A stretch of DNA of 64,000 nucleotides from Burkholderia vietnamiensis LMG 10929 (GCF_000959445.1 NZ_CP009632.1:558001-622000); one strand, 5' to 3'; shown: positions 19,420-28,866, counted from the first letter of the stretch. The notes: generated by a model not told the origin, from the sequence alone. Numbers and translations are program-made.

Positions 19420-20060
19420 TCAGGCATTGCCGGGGCGGACCGACAGCGGATCGCAGCAACAGAACTGTGGAAAATGCGCGTGGCACTCGCGAGGGCGAAG
19501 GGGTGGCATGCGGGTGCCGCCCGGGCCGAGCAACGCGACGATTGCGCTGGCTGAGAACGCGCGCAAAGCGTCGGTACCGCCCGTATGCACGGCGAGGTGC
19601 GCCTCAACTGGACCACGTTTGAGGTACGATCGGGATGAATGCGGCTTCGCGCCAGCGTGGTCGAAGCGGGACCCGGCATTGCGCAGATCGCCGCAGCCGC
19701 CACTAGCCCCGAGCTCGAGGAGCGACACGATCGCGTGCGACACGGTGGAGTGCAACTCGATGAAGCCGCAGGCGAGGGCGACGCTACCGTTGACAGACGG
19801 GGCGAGCCGTTGCAACGACACGCGTCGCTCGAGCGGGCGGCTGCCAGCGACGGCGCAGGCCCGCTGGTTGACCAGGCTCGGCGACAATCCGTGCGGCATA
19901 TCCGGCAGCAGAAAAACGGCGTTACCTGCGGCAACCGGGATGCTGCCGCGCCTGTCGGCATAGTGAAGCCACGCCGACCCATGCAGGATGATGTGGAAGC
20001 TCGCGTTCGCGCAACCGGCGGTCGATGCTTTCCAGTTGCCGCAATTCTGGCTGACATGAA
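19420..20060 (-). pseudogene. AraC-family regulator relic (cupin domain)
   Basis: Across two frames the minus strand reads a cupin-type ligand domain such as those of AraC regulators: FHIILHGSAWLHYADR in one frame, then PVAAGNAVFLLPDMPHGLSP in the next, followed by a leucine-rich helical stretch. A C-terminal AraC helix-turn-helix cannot be read. A frameshift lies near 19950. It may once have controlled cydAB. Assignment rests on motif appearance only. Confidence 0.45.
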
Positions 20061-20313
20061 CAAGCTGGCTCCTCGGCTCCCTGGCTCGACAACGGCCAAT
20101 CGACGCCCGCGTCTGATTGCGCGGACATTCCGATGCTGGGGGGCGGACGACGCGCCCATGCTAAGGGCTTCGCCGCGCCGCCCAAACCAACGATTCGTGA
20201 AATGTATGTTCCCCCCGGGGCCACGCCGATGTCGAACTGAATGACGTCTGGTGGGCGGAAGATCAAATTGCCGAGCGATCTCGCGTCGTGAACCCACATG
20301 AAGCAGTAGTCGT

Positions 20314-20721
20314 TCAGCGACCTACGTCCTTCTCACGATAGGGTGCAGCACGGGTGACATCGCCCTGATAGAACGCCGCAAATCGTTCCAACTGCCGCCG
20401 GGCCGCTTCGCTGTCGGAGCCCTCCTTCAATACCGCACTCGAAAAACCCATGCGCTCCATCTGCTGCAATTGGTCGACGAGAACCTCGCCAGTGGCCCGC
20501 AAGTCGCCCTTGAAACCGAGCCGTCGGCGCAGGTAATAAGCCTGGCTATACGCTCGCCCGTCAGTAAACGACGGGAAATGCAAATCGACGCGCGTCGCGA
20601 TTGCGATCTCGAGCGCGTACACGCGCGGGTCGGCATCGTTCGGCAACGTGAGTACGGACGGGGCGGCGTCGGCGGCATGTTCGCCCGCGTCGAGAAGACG
20701 AATGCGTGCGACGGCGTTCAT
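20314..20721 (-). CDS. DUF934 family protein
   Basis: The 135-residue protein belongs to DUF934, found next to CysI-like reductases in proteobacterial sulfate assimilation operons. Typical blocks are DPRVYALEIAIATRVDLHFP, FTDGRAYSQAYYLRRRLGF, then LRATGEVLVDQLQQMERMGF. It may assist sulfite reduction as an electron-transfer or assembly partner, but this is not established. Its start overlaps the end of the reductase gene by 4 bases. The frame extends upstream, but the ATG at 20721 fits the family. Confidence 0.85.
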   Translation of the reverse strand: MNAVARIRLLDAGEHAADAAPSVLTLPNDADPRVYALEIAIATRVDLHFPSFTDGRAYSQAYYLRRRLGFKGDLRATGEVLVDQLQQMERMGFSSAVLKEGSDSEAARRQLERFAAFYQGDVTRAAPYREKDVGR

Positions 20722-22508
20722 GCGAGAGTCTCCGCGGTTGTGCGAGCCGCGTCGGCAGCCGACTTGAACGGTTCGAGTCCGACCCGGCGCAACGTTTCGA
20801 TAAAGGTCTCGCAGCGTTCGCCCGACCGTGCACGTAGCGCCAGATAACAATCGAGCACCGCCTCGACGGCATCCGTTACTTCATGTGCCGCGAACGACGG
20901 GCCGATGACCTTGCCGGGCCGTGCAACGCCGCTGCGCGCGGAGCCGTCTGCTCCACCCAGTGTGATTTGGTACCACTCGGCGCCGTCCTTGTCGACGCCG
21001 AGGATGCCGATATGCCCGCTGTGATGATGTCCACACGAATTGATACAGCCGCTGATGTGGAGATCGATCTCGCCGATGTCATTCAGTTCGTCGAGATCCT
21101 GGAAGCGCTCCATGATGCTTTGCGCAACCGGTAGCGACCGAGCATTGGCGAGCGCGCAGAAGTCGCCGCCAGGGCACGAGATCATGTCAGTGAGCAAATG
21201 TACATTTGCGCTTGCGAGTTGCACGGCAACCGCCGCGTGCCAGAGCGGCAGCAAATCGTCGACATGAACCCAGGGCAGCACGATATTCTGGCTATGGGTG
21301 ACGCGTGCTTCGCCTGCCGAGAAGCGATCCGCGAGCTCGGCGATTCGTTCGAGTTGCTCTGCAGACGCATCTCCTGGTGACTGTAATGGTCGCTTGAAGG
21401 AGAGGGTGACGATACGCAGCGACGGATCCCTGTGTGATGCGACGTTACGCTCGAGCCAGCGCGCGAATTGGGGAGACTGCCGTGCAGTTGCGGTACGCAC
21501 AACGTCCGCTTCCGGATCGGCTGGGCGACTCGCGGCCACTTCGGGTGGCACCGCGAAGTACGACCTCATGCGCGCTAACTCTGCCTGCGGGATCGTATGT
21601 GGCCCCCCGTCAAAGTCCACGATTTGCCTGAATTCTTCTTCGACCTCGTCGATGAAACGCTGGCCTTCAGCCTTTGCGAGGATCTTGATCCGAGCCTTGT
21701 ATTTGTTGTCTCTTCGGCCGAACTGGTTGTACACGCGGACAACGGCCTCGATGTAGTTCATGATGTGCCGCCACGGCAGGAATTCGCGCAGCACGATGCC
21801 GATCACCGGCGTTCTGCCCATGCCACCACCCACCAATACGCGAAATCCAAGTTCGCCGTCCTCGTCTTGGACGAGTCGCAGTCCGACGTCGTGCCAGCCC
21901 GTTGCCGCACGGTCCTCGGTGGAGCCGGAAATGGCGATCTTGAACTTGCGCGGCAGGAATGCGAACTCAGGATGCAGCGTCGTCCATTGGCGCATCAGTT
22001 CTGCAAAAGGCCGCGGATCTGCAATTTCGTCCGGCGCAACACCTGCTCGCTCGTCGCAGGATATGTTTCGGATGCAGTTGCCGCTCGTCTGTATGCCGTG
22101 CATGTTGACGGTTGCGAGAAGATCCATCACGTCGGCGGCTTTGGAGAGCGGAATCCAGTTGTACTGGACATTCGTTCGGGTCGTGAAGTGCGCCTGATGC
22201 GTCGGCAGGCGTTCGGTGCCAAGTTTACGCTGGGCATCAAGTGCTCGACGGTAGACCTCGGTATCAGGCTCGTCGTACTCGCGAGCAATGCGTGCCAAAA
22301 CGCGAATCTGCGCACTTGAGAGTTCGCCGTATGGAACGGCGACACGCAACATCGGAGCGTGACGCTGCACGTACCAACCGTTTTGGAGACGCAGTGGCAG
22401 AAACTCTGCGTCACTGAGTTTGCCACTTTGCCAGCGCTCGATCTGATCGCGAAACTGAGCGGCGCGATTTGCCACGAAGGCCTTGTCGAATTCGTTGTAA
22501 CGATACAT
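20718..22508 (-). CDS. Nitrite/sulfite reductase haemoprotein (CysI-like)
   Basis: The 596-residue protein has two ferredoxin-like plus sirohaem domains. The catalytic 4Fe-4S/sirohaem ligands are visible near residues 425-470 as ISCPGGDFC and SGCINSCGHHHSGH, while the N-terminal half has TSGNCIRNISCDE. It would reduce sulfite to sulfide or nitrite to ammonia in the cytoplasm. Coupling to a DUF934 gene points to the assimilatory sulfite role, but no cysH, cysD or cysN is present here. The ATG at 22508 starts the family N-terminus MYRYNEFDKAFV. Confidence 0.88.
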   Translation of the reverse strand: MYRYNEFDKAFVANRAAQFRDQIERWQSGKLSDAEFLPLRLQNGWYVQRHAPMLRVAVPYGELSSAQIRVLARIAREYDEPDTEVYRRALDAQRKLGTERLPTHQAHFTTRTNVQYNWIPLSKAADVMDLLATVNMHGIQTSGNCIRNISCDERAGVAPDEIADPRPFAELMRQWTTLHPEFAFLPRKFKIAISGSTEDRAATGWHDVGLRLVQDEDGELGFRVLVGGGMGRTPVIGIVLREFLPWRHIMNYIEAVVRVYNQFGRRDNKYKARIKILAKAEGQRFIDEVEEEFRQIVDFDGGPHTIPQAELARMRSYFAVPPEVAASRPADPEADVVRTATARQSPQFARWLERNVASHRDPSLRIVTLSFKRPLQSPGDASAEQLERIAELADRFSAGEARVTHSQNIVLPWVHVDDLLPLWHAAVAVQLASANVHLLTDMISCPGGDFCALANARSLPVAQSIMERFQDLDELNDIGEIDLHISGCINSCGHHHSGHIGILGVDKDGAEWYQITLGGADGSARSGVARPGKVIGPSFAAHEVTDAVEAVLDCYLALRARSGERCETFIETLRRVGLEPFKSAADAARTTAETLA

Positions 22509-22597
22509 GGTGGTTGCAGAAATGCCGGGATCCGGTGGACATAGAGTGTTCACGTTATCGTGCCCCGGAGTGCAGTTAAAGCAGCAGACGACACTCA

Positions 22598-22775
22598 AAC
22601 GAGCGTAGCAGTGACGGTGCAGGTTGCGTATCGAGTAAGCTTCTTCGCCACTGCGCGACCATATTGGCGTTCAAGCCGTGCGCACGCGCTACCTCGGCAA
22701 TCGAGCGATTCGGATCGTTCGCTTCGGCAGCAACCGCTTCCCGAAACTCCTTCGTGTAGTTCTTCGATCCCGGTT
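22598..22775 (-). pseudogene. IS66-type orfA (TnpA) fragment
   Basis: The minus strand reads KNYTKEFREAVAAEANDPNR, then SIAEVARAHGLNANMVAQWR, which is the helix-turn-helix small protein of IS66-family elements. No ATG precedes it, no tnpB or large transposase follows, and it is fused to the truncated end of the neighbouring membrane-protein gene. It is therefore an insertion-sequence scar. Confidence 0.7.
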
Positions 22776-23188
22776 GTCTTCCAGTCAGGCAGCTTTCGGC
22801 GCGCGCTGGCGAGTAATTGCGTCACCCGGGCTTGGTCGCGTGCGACGACATCGCGCGGCCGGCCCAGCTCGGCTTGGGTCGGCGCATTCGGTTCGACAGT
22901 CTCGATTGCGCTTGCTCGCTGCGCACCAGCGTGTTGCTGGGCCGACAAGAAGAGCGTCGCGTGGCCGTAGCCAGCGCCAACGAGGCACACCAACCAGAGC
23001 GCCATCGCAGGCAATTTGATCTGCAGCGGCTCGCCCCGCGTCAAGGCGGGTAGAAGGTGGGCGGCAAGTAGGACGACGAGGGCAACAGCGGCCCACGCGA
23101 TCCGTTCGGCCGATGTGCCGCCGCGTTCAATACCCGCGACGATCAAGATCCACGCGGACGTGCTCGTGGCACCGAGGGCGAGGACCAA
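22776..23188 (-). pseudogene. Small membrane protein truncated by an IS66 remnant
   Basis: The frame encodes three or four hydrophobic segments (TSAWILIVAG, AWAAVALVVLLAAHLLPAL, LPAMALWLVCLVGAGYG), then a charged tail ending KLPDWKTTG where the IS66 fragment begins. The protein looks like a phage- or island-borne membrane protein. No ATG opens the frame; the nearest start is TTG at 23188, and a nearby out-of-frame ATG suggests a small indel at the 5-prime end. Function is unknown. Confidence 0.5.
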
Positions 23189-23480
23189 TGCGATTAGGCG
23201 GGGGAGGGTAAGGCGCGGGGCTGTGCATGGGCGGCCTCATTAGCAGGGTTTCAGCCCGCTCCCGTCGCCAAACGGGGTGAGCGGGCGCAGAGCGGGGTTG
23301 GCGAACCGGCGGCTAATGAACACCGGCAGACCCGAAGGTCTCCCCACCCAGGCCCGCCCATAGAAACCGACGTGCAAAGGCACACCGCACAAAAAAGCCG
23401 CAGAACGCGGCTGTGCGCATTAACCGTTCGGGTCGCCAAACCCGGCACCTGTTGTTTCAGGTGCGCGGCCAGTGTAGCTC
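23189..23480 (-). other. Phage/Ash-like structured leader region
   Basis: This GC-rich stretch contains several inverted repeats and, on the minus strand, a 65-codon frame (23251-23448) with the Cys- and Gly-rich wording FCAVCLCTSVSMGGPGWGDL seen in Ash/Icd-like leader peptides of prophages and islands. Such regions precede small membrane or phage genes and may act mainly as structured RNA. The identification is by resemblance only. Confidence 0.4.
23391..23411 (-). terminator. Rho-independent terminator, minus strand
   Basis: Read on the minus strand, GCCGC and GCGGC arms around a 5-base loop (23397-23411) are followed by six Ts (23396-23391). This is a compact intrinsic terminator within the Ash-like leader, and could act as an attenuator for the membrane-protein gene downstream. 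Confidence 0.6.
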
Positions 23481-23518
23481 CCGGCAGCGGTGTTTACGAC
23501 ACACTTGATGCGTGATGT

Positions 23519-23546
23519 TTGATGTTTGATGCGGCGTCGCTATAAT
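23519..23546 (+). promoter_or_regulatory. Promoter of the vapBC pair
   Basis: A perfect TATAAT at 23541-23546 has a TTGATG -35 candidate 16 bases upstream at 23519. The surrounding stretch repeats GATG-containing units many times (TTGATG, TTTGATG, ATTGATG), which could serve as autoregulatory sites for the VapB-VapC complex. Confidence 0.6.
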
Positions 23547-23584
23547 GATGATGATTGATGTCTGATGCTTACAAGGAGCGCAAT

Positions 23585-23812
23585 ATGCGTACCACTATTG
23601 ATATCGACGACGACGTCCTTGCCTTCGCGCGGGAGCGTGCAAAGCCCGGCACGAGTATCGGGAAGGTCATTTCTGACCTCGCCCGTGCGGCCCTGCAGCG
23701 CGGAACAACGAACCAGTCGAGCCGAAACGGCTTGCCGTTGATGCCGGTTTCCGCGACCGCCCGTCCGGTCACCCTTGATACCGTTAATCAACTTCGCGAC
23801 GACTCGCTGTGA
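23585..23812 (+). CDS. VapB-like ribbon-helix-helix antitoxin
   Basis: The 75-residue protein opens with MRTTIDIDDDVLAFARERA, a ribbon-helix-helix DNA-binding segment, and has a flexible C-terminal tail expected to bind the toxin. It should neutralise the following PIN-domain toxin and repress the shared promoter. A clear AAGGAG ribosome binding site precedes the ATG. Its stop overlaps the GTG start of the toxin gene. Confidence 0.85.
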   Translation: MRTTIDIDDDVLAFARERAKPGTSIGKVISDLARAALQRGTTNQSSRNGLPLMPVSATARPVTLDTVNQLRDDSL

Positions 23813-24243
23813 TTACCTACCTTCTCGACGTCAACGTACTCATTGCTTTGCTCGACCCGGCACACGTTCAACACGAGCCGGCGCATGCGTGGTTTGGCCG
23901 GGTAGGCCATTCCGCATGGGCCACGTGCCCGCTCACCGAGAACGGCGTGCTTCGAATTATCGGCAATCCGAAATACCCGAATACGATGGTCTCTCCTGCA
24001 TCCGTTGCACCGCTTGTTGTGCAACTGCGGTCCCATGCTGGGCACACATTCTGGTCGGACGATGTGAGCCTGCTCGACGAAAAACACGTCGACGCCACCC
24101 GTTTACTGTCCTCCGCTCAACTGACCGACACTTACCTCCTCGCGCTCGCTCGCGCACACAAAGGCAAGTTGGCGACCTTCGATCGCCGCTTGGTCGTCGA
24201 CGCGGTTCCGAACGGCGGGAAGCATCTTGAACTGATTCCTTGA
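23809..24243 (+). CDS. VapC-like PIN-domain ribonuclease toxin
   Basis: The 144-residue PIN-domain protein has the acidic active-site pattern: D7 in YLLDVNVLIALLD, an early Glu in PLTENGVLRI, and DTYLLALA plus TFDRR near the C-terminus. PIN toxins cut RNA using Mg2+ or Mn2+. It uses a GTG start that overlaps the antitoxin stop, so the pair is translationally coupled. RNA target unknown. Confidence 0.85.
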   Translation: MITYLLDVNVLIALLDPAHVQHEPAHAWFGRVGHSAWATCPLTENGVLRIIGNPKYPNTMVSPASVAPLVVQLRSHAGHTFWSDDVSLLDEKHVDATRLLSSAQLTDTYLLALARAHKGKLATFDRRLVVDAVPNGGKHLELIP

Positions 24244-24657
24244 TCATCGACCGACGGCCGGATTTTGCACGAAAAGGACGATTACCCCGCCTTGGCGGTG
24301 ATCAACGTGATCAATCCGGCTGACAACAGAGTGGAAATCGCCGTGCTGGTCAGAACGGTCGCGAGAATAGGGTGCACGTATGCCACCCTTGTTCGACGAA
24401 GGGTGGCAGGTTGGGATCGGGCATACCGAGGTCTCCGCGAAAGTCGGTGGTCGGGTGAGCGCACCGGTCATGTCGGGGTCGCGCTTCAGGCGCGATACGA
24501 CGTGCAGGCATGCTGGCCGACTTCAAGGGACGCATCACGGGAAATTTGTCGGTGCAAAAGCGCCACATCTGATAACTCCCCTTATCAGACGTGCCACTTT
24601 TGAATCCCGTCTGTGCTATAACTGTTCATGATTTGTGCATAAAAGGAGCGCGGCACC
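24244..24657. other. Gap between the two toxin-antitoxin pairs
   Basis: No intact gene is supported. On the minus strand two frames together read a small protein ending in a hydrophobic helix (LATVLTSTAISTLLSAGLIT), suggesting a decayed small membrane protein. The right end is the promoter of the next pair, with TATAAC at 24617-24622 and an AAGGAG ribosome binding site before the ATG at 24658. Confidence 0.4.
24568..24589. promoter_or_regulatory. Perfect inverted repeat upstream of the Xre-RES pair
   Basis: TCTGATAA and TTATCAGA form 8-base arms around a 6-base spacer about 70 bases upstream of the antitoxin start and about 27 bases upstream of the TATAAC -10 candidate. It is a plausible operator for the Xre-type antitoxin. 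Confidence 0.5.
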
Positions 24658-25089
24658 ATGAACACCCTCGCGACCCCCAGCCCAGCGGCGTCTGCGGCGA
24701 CGCCCACCGGTGCGGCACCCGTCAGCTTCGAGGCCTTTCTCAGCTCGCTACGGGAACCCGACACGGCAGCCCCCGTGCTGTCGGCACGACGCTATGTGGC
24801 GGCCCTGAACATCGATCTGCAGACGCTGGCCGACCAGGCGCATGTTCACCGAAACACCGTGGCGCGAGCCCCGGAGTCGGCATCGGTTCAGCACTTCCTG
24901 CGCGAAGCGATCCGCGTGATTCGCGCCGCGACCGACCTGTCCGGTGACGTGTACCGCGCGTTGTTCTGGTACCGCAACGAGCCGCTGGCGGTGTTCGATT
25001 ACCAGACAGCCGAAACGCTGGTTTCCGCCGGCCGGGCCGAGGACGTGCTGCGCTACATCGTGTCGCTGGAAGCGGGCGCGGCCGGATGA
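24658..25089 (+). CDS. Xre/MbcA/ParS-type antitoxin
   Basis: The 143-residue protein has an N-terminal low-complexity Ala/Pro region, a helix-turn-helix-like middle (LQTLADQAHVHRNTVARAPE) and a C-terminal MbcA/ParS-type domain with DLSGDVYRALFWYRNEPLAV, FDYQTAETLVSAGRAEDVL and YIVSLEAG. It should bind and inhibit the RES toxin encoded next and repress the operon. The genes overlap by 4 bases. Confidence 0.85.
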   Translation: MNTLATPSPAASAATPTGAAPVSFEAFLSSLREPDTAAPVLSARRYVAALNIDLQTLADQAHVHRNTVARAPESASVQHFLREAIRVIRAATDLSGDVYRALFWYRNEPLAVFDYQTAETLVSAGRAEDVLRYIVSLEAGAAG

Positions 25090-25619
25090 TCCTCAAGCCA
25101 CTGCAGGACATCATCGCGTACCGGATGCACCAGCCCAAATGGGCGGTCGCGCCCACCAGTGGCGCCGGGGCAGCGAAGGCAGGCGGGCGGGCGAACCGGG
25201 TCGGCACGCCGGCTTTGTACCTAGCCCTCGAAGTGGCTACCGCGGTGGCCGAGTATCAGCAGCTGTCGCCGCTGCTACCGCCTGGCACGCTCGTGAGCTA
25301 TCGCGTGACGGCCGCGCCCGTCGTTGATTTCACGGCGGGCTTTCGTGGTGACCACTGGTCGCCATTGTGGGAGTCGTTCTTCTGCGACTGGCGCCGTGAC
25401 TGGTTCAACAAGCGGATCGAGCCACCAAGCTGGGTGCTAGGCGATGAGGTGATTGCCGCCGGCGCCAAAGGCATCCTGTTTTCGTCAACGCAGGCAGCCG
25501 GCGGCACGAACCTGGTGCTGTTCGTTGACCAACTGGACAACACCGATCGCCTGGAGGTCATCGATCCAGCGGGCGCCTTGCCGCGCGATCAGGCCTCGTG
25601 GGGCGAGTCTCCCGCTTGA
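25086..25619 (+). CDS. RES-domain toxin
   Basis: The 177-residue protein fits the RES family, named for conserved Arg, Glu and Ser residues: an Arg region at GGRANRVGTPALYLALE, a Glu in the following helix, and Ser in ILFSSTQAAGGTNLVLF. RES toxins such as MbcT deplete NAD+ in the cytoplasm. Length and the upstream Xre/MbcA partner match a complete pair. Downstream is a decayed stretch followed by the RIT element end. Confidence 0.85.
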   Translation: MILKPLQDIIAYRMHQPKWAVAPTSGAGAAKAGGRANRVGTPALYLALEVATAVAEYQQLSPLLPPGTLVSYRVTAAPVVDFTAGFRGDHWSPLWESFFCDWRRDWFNKRIEPPSWVLGDEVIAAGAKGILFSSTQAAGGTNLVLFVDQLDNTDRLEVIDPAGALPRDQASWGESPA

Positions 25620-25867
25620 CCGGCCTGCGGCCGCATGCCAACACAACAAGGAGAGCGCATGCAATTCGACGCCACAGCAGAATTCCGACGGCTTCAGGCC
25701 CTGTGACGGCCTTGGACGCTACCCATCCCGGTGCAACGGTCCACGCGTTCGACGCGCCAGTCCGCGCCGGCGTTTCGCCGGGCAATCAGGCAGCGGAGGT
25801 GGAGCAAGTGGAGCTGCAGCGGGTATGAACACGGTACGTGATTATGCGCCGCAGAGCATAAACGCTT
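25620..25867 (+). other. Possible decayed small gene between RES toxin and RIT element
   Basis: A good ribosome binding site precedes ATG 25660, which opens a 15-codon frame (MQFDATAEFRRLQAL). Its TGA overlaps a GTG at 25703 that opens a 41-codon frame ending at 25828. The two may be one gene split by a single-base loss. No family is recognised. Confidence 0.3.
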
Positions 25868-25899
25868 TTAGGCACAGTTCCCGGTTATGCCCAGCTCGT
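25868..25899. repeat. Left terminal inverted repeat of the RIT element
   Basis: The 32 bases starting TTAGGCACAGTTCCC are the exact reverse complement of those at 29915-29946. They define the left boundary of the recombinase trio. Confidence 0.85.
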
Positions 25900-26019
25900 G
25901 GCGGGTTAAGTTCTGCAGAGCCCCTGGGGTGTCCGTCATAGCCAGTTGGCATCTGAACCATCTGCGCATAATCGGAGCAAGCTTCCCCGATCGGCCATTC
26001 CGGCCGACGGGAGAAGCTC

Positions 26020-27003
26020 ATGAACAACACACCGTCTCCGACTTCGTCCGCAACTCGATCACGAGGTAACGGCAAGCGTTTGGCGCAGGCAGCACTGCCC
26101 GACGAACTGAACAGCTGGGTCGGCGATTTCGATCGCCATCTCTCGCAGGTCGTGGGGCTTGCAGCCGCGTCCCGCCGCCAATATCGCTTCTTTGTCCGGC
26201 GGTTCCTGGCGGAGTACTGCCCGGCAATCGCCCGTGACCAGTGGGTGCCTCGCGCGGAATGGCTCACCGCGTTTGTTCGCCAAGAGGCTGCACGTCTTCA
26301 CGGACACTCGCGCAAGAAGCCAGGTACTGCACTGCGAGCCTGGCTCCGGTATCTGGTGTTCTGCGGCATGGCGGGCCGTGAGCTCGAAGCCGCGATTCCC
26401 TCGATGCCCCAGTGGAAGTACGCATCTCTGCCGGTTCGTCTCACCGCAGAGGAGACCGAGCGCGTGCTCGGAGCGGCGCTCGACGGCAGCGCCCACGAGT
26501 TGCGCAATCGGGCGATGTTGCTGGTCCTGGCGAGAATGGGCGTACGGGCCTGTGAGCTCACGCATTTGATGCTCGACGACATCGACTGGGTCGAGGGCTG
26601 CGTGCGCGTTCGTCCTGGAAAGTCTCACCGCGAACGGCGACTGCCGTTGCCTTGCGAGGTCGGCGAAGCATTGTGCGCCTATCTTCAACACGAACGCCCC
26701 GCCAGTGCTTGCAGAGCAGTTTTCCTGAGTACGCGGGAACCGTACGGGCCAATTCTCGACTCGTCGGTCGTCTCGAGAACGGTCCGCCAAGCGATGACCC
26801 GTGCCGGCGTGACGGGTATCCCGGCCGCGGCACATGCGCTGCGTCACACTGCGGCCACGCAGATGGTATGCCGAGGCGCAACCTTCAAGGAAGTCGCCGA
26901 CGTGCTGGGACATGCCTCGCTGGCGACGACGGCGATCTATGCGAAGCTCGATCTCGCGACGCTCGCGCACGTGGCCTTGCCGTGGCCGGGAGTACGGTCA
27001 TGA
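26020..27003 (+). CDS. RIT tyrosine recombinase A
   Basis: The 327-residue site-specific recombinase has an N-terminal core-binding domain and a C-terminal catalytic domain with the expected residues: Arg in GVRACELTHL, Lys in RPGKSHRERR, HALRHTAATQ, LGHASL and the nucleophile Tyr in TTAIYAKLD. It is the first gene of the trio and overlaps the second by 4 bases. A GGGAG ribosome binding site precedes the ATG. Confidence 0.88.
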   Translation: MNNTPSPTSSATRSRGNGKRLAQAALPDELNSWVGDFDRHLSQVVGLAAASRRQYRFFVRRFLAEYCPAIARDQWVPRAEWLTAFVRQEAARLHGHSRKKPGTALRAWLRYLVFCGMAGRELEAAIPSMPQWKYASLPVRLTAEETERVLGAALDGSAHELRNRAMLLVLARMGVRACELTHLMLDDIDWVEGCVRVRPGKSHRERRLPLPCEVGEALCAYLQHERPASACRAVFLSTREPYGPILDSSVVSRTVRQAMTRAGVTGIPAAAHALRHTAATQMVCRGATFKEVADVLGHASLATTAIYAKLDLATLAHVALPWPGVRS

Positions 27004-27328
27004 ACGGGCATCCAGAGTTACGCTACCACCTTGATGCCTATCTTGCCGTTCGGGAGGCGCTCGGCTTCAACGATGCGGCCAGAAAGGCAGTGCTGAGAAG
27101 CTTTGTTGAGTATGCGATCGTCGCCGACAGGTGGCCGATCGACGCGCAGCTTGCGGTTGACTGGGCGTGCGGGCCATCATCCGTCCGCAGTCCGGCCGGG
27201 CAGGCAAGTCGTCTTTCTACGGCCCGGCGGTTTTTGTACTTCCTGCGCGCGAGCGTTCCGGAAACGCAAGTTCCCGGAAGCGGATTGCTTGCGCGACCGC
27301 GACGGCGTAGGCCCTACATCTTCACTCA

Positions 27329-28242
27329 GAGACGGTTTCAAAAAGGCCCCGTGGGGCTGTTAACTTTCGCGGTGAGCTGTTAACCTCAGGCATCGGAACA
27401 ACCGAGACTGAGGAGATGGCCAAGCCGATCATCGACGATGAATTGTGGACACTGATCGAGCCGTTACTGCCGCCACCCAAGCCGCGGCGCGAGAAGAACC
27501 CGGGCCGCCTGCCTGTTTCGAATCGCGCCGCGCTGACCGGCATCCTGTTCGTTCTCAAGACCGGACTACGCTGGCGCGACCTGCCGGCCGAGATGGGATG
27601 CGGCTCGGGCGTGACATGTTGGCGCCGGCTGCGCGATTGGCAAGCAGCCGGTGTCTGGGATCGCTTGCACGAGCTACTGCTCGCAAAGCTGCGCGCAGCG
27701 GACCAGATCGACTTCTCACGAGCCGCCGTCGATTCATCATCGATTCGCGCCGTTGGGGCAGGCCAAAAACTGGGCCAAACCCCACCGATCGCGCGCGACC
27801 CGGTTCCAAGCACCACATCGTCACCGACGCCAACGGTACGCCGCTCGCCGCGATCCTGACCGGCGCGAACGTCAACGACGTCACGCAATTGCTGCCGCTG
27901 ATCGACGCGATTCCGCCGATCCGCGGATTGCGTGGCCACCCATTGCAGCGGCCGCGTGTGGTCTACGCGGATCGCGGTTACGACTCCGAGCGACATCGGC
28001 GCGCGTTGCGCGATCGCGGTATCGAGCCAGTGATCGCCAAGCGCCGTACCGAACATGGCAGCGGCCTTGGCAAATATCGCTGGGTCGTCGAACGCACGCA
28101 TGCCTGGCTGCATCACTTCCGTCGTCTCCGTATTCGTTTCGAGCGCCGTGCAGACATTCACGGCGCGTTCCTCAAACTCGGTTGCTGTCTGATCTGCTGG
28201 AATACCCTTCGGCGGGCCGATCAGTCTTTATGAAACCGTCTC
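27329..28242 (+). mobile_element. IS5-family insertion sequence inside ritB
   Basis: This 914-bp element is bounded by imperfect inverted repeats whose outer 12 bases match perfectly (GAGACGGTTTCA at the left, TGAAACCGTCTC at the right). A 3-base TCA target duplication flanks it (27326-27328 and 28243-28245), fitting the TNA preference of part of the IS5 family. It carries two overlapping transposase frames. Confidence 0.88.
27416..28233 (+). CDS. IS5-family transposase, two frames joined by a -1 frameshift
   Basis: The first frame (27416-27859) begins MAKPIIDDELWTLIEPLLPP and carries the first catalytic Asp in AAVDSSSIRAVG. The second, in the -1 frame and ending at 28233, carries the other acidic residues in VVYADRGYDSE and KYRWVVERTHAWL. 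An A5 run at 27765-27769 is the likely slippage site. This two-frame layout is normal for the IS427-like group, so the transposase may be active. Confidence 0.85.
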
Positions 28243-28866
28243 TCAGGAGGAGCTCGCCCGCCTTCTGGATGCCGCCGCGGCAATGCGGCCTCGTCGCAGA
28301 TTGCGACCGCACGTGTACGTATCGATGATTGGCCTGCTGGCCAGCACCGGTATCCGGGCGGGCGAGGCCATCCGATTGACGGTCGACGACGTGCTGCTTG
28401 ACGCCAATCCACCGAGGATCTCGATCCTCGAGACCAAGTTTCGGAAGTCGAGAATCGTGCCCCTGCACCCGACGACCTCCGAGAAGTTGAAGGCCTATGT
28501 GCTGCTGCGCCAGAAGCTCGGCTACGCCGGGCTATCGGATCTGTTCTTCATGTCCGAGGTCGGAACGGCGATCAGCTACGGATTCTTCGCGAACTGGTTC
28601 ACGCGCACGGCTTACCGGCTCGGCATGGTGCCGTCTTCGGGCACCAGGTCGCCGACGCTGCATAGCCTGCGCCATACCTTCGCCGTCGAGCGTCTGACGC
28701 AATGGTGCCTGGAGGGTGCACCGGTTCAGCAATGGATACCGAATCTGTCCGTCTATCTCGGGCATGTCAGCCCCGTGGAAACGTACTGGTACCTGACCGC
28801 GACGCCGGCATTGCTGACTACTGCGGCGGCGACGTTCCGGCAGTATGCAAGTCTGGGAGAGAAGTC

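Noticed and set aside
23500..23580. Repeated GATG units, considered as a CRISPR-like or minisatellite array
   Set aside because: Units are short, irregular and lie across a clear promoter; no regular spacers are present.
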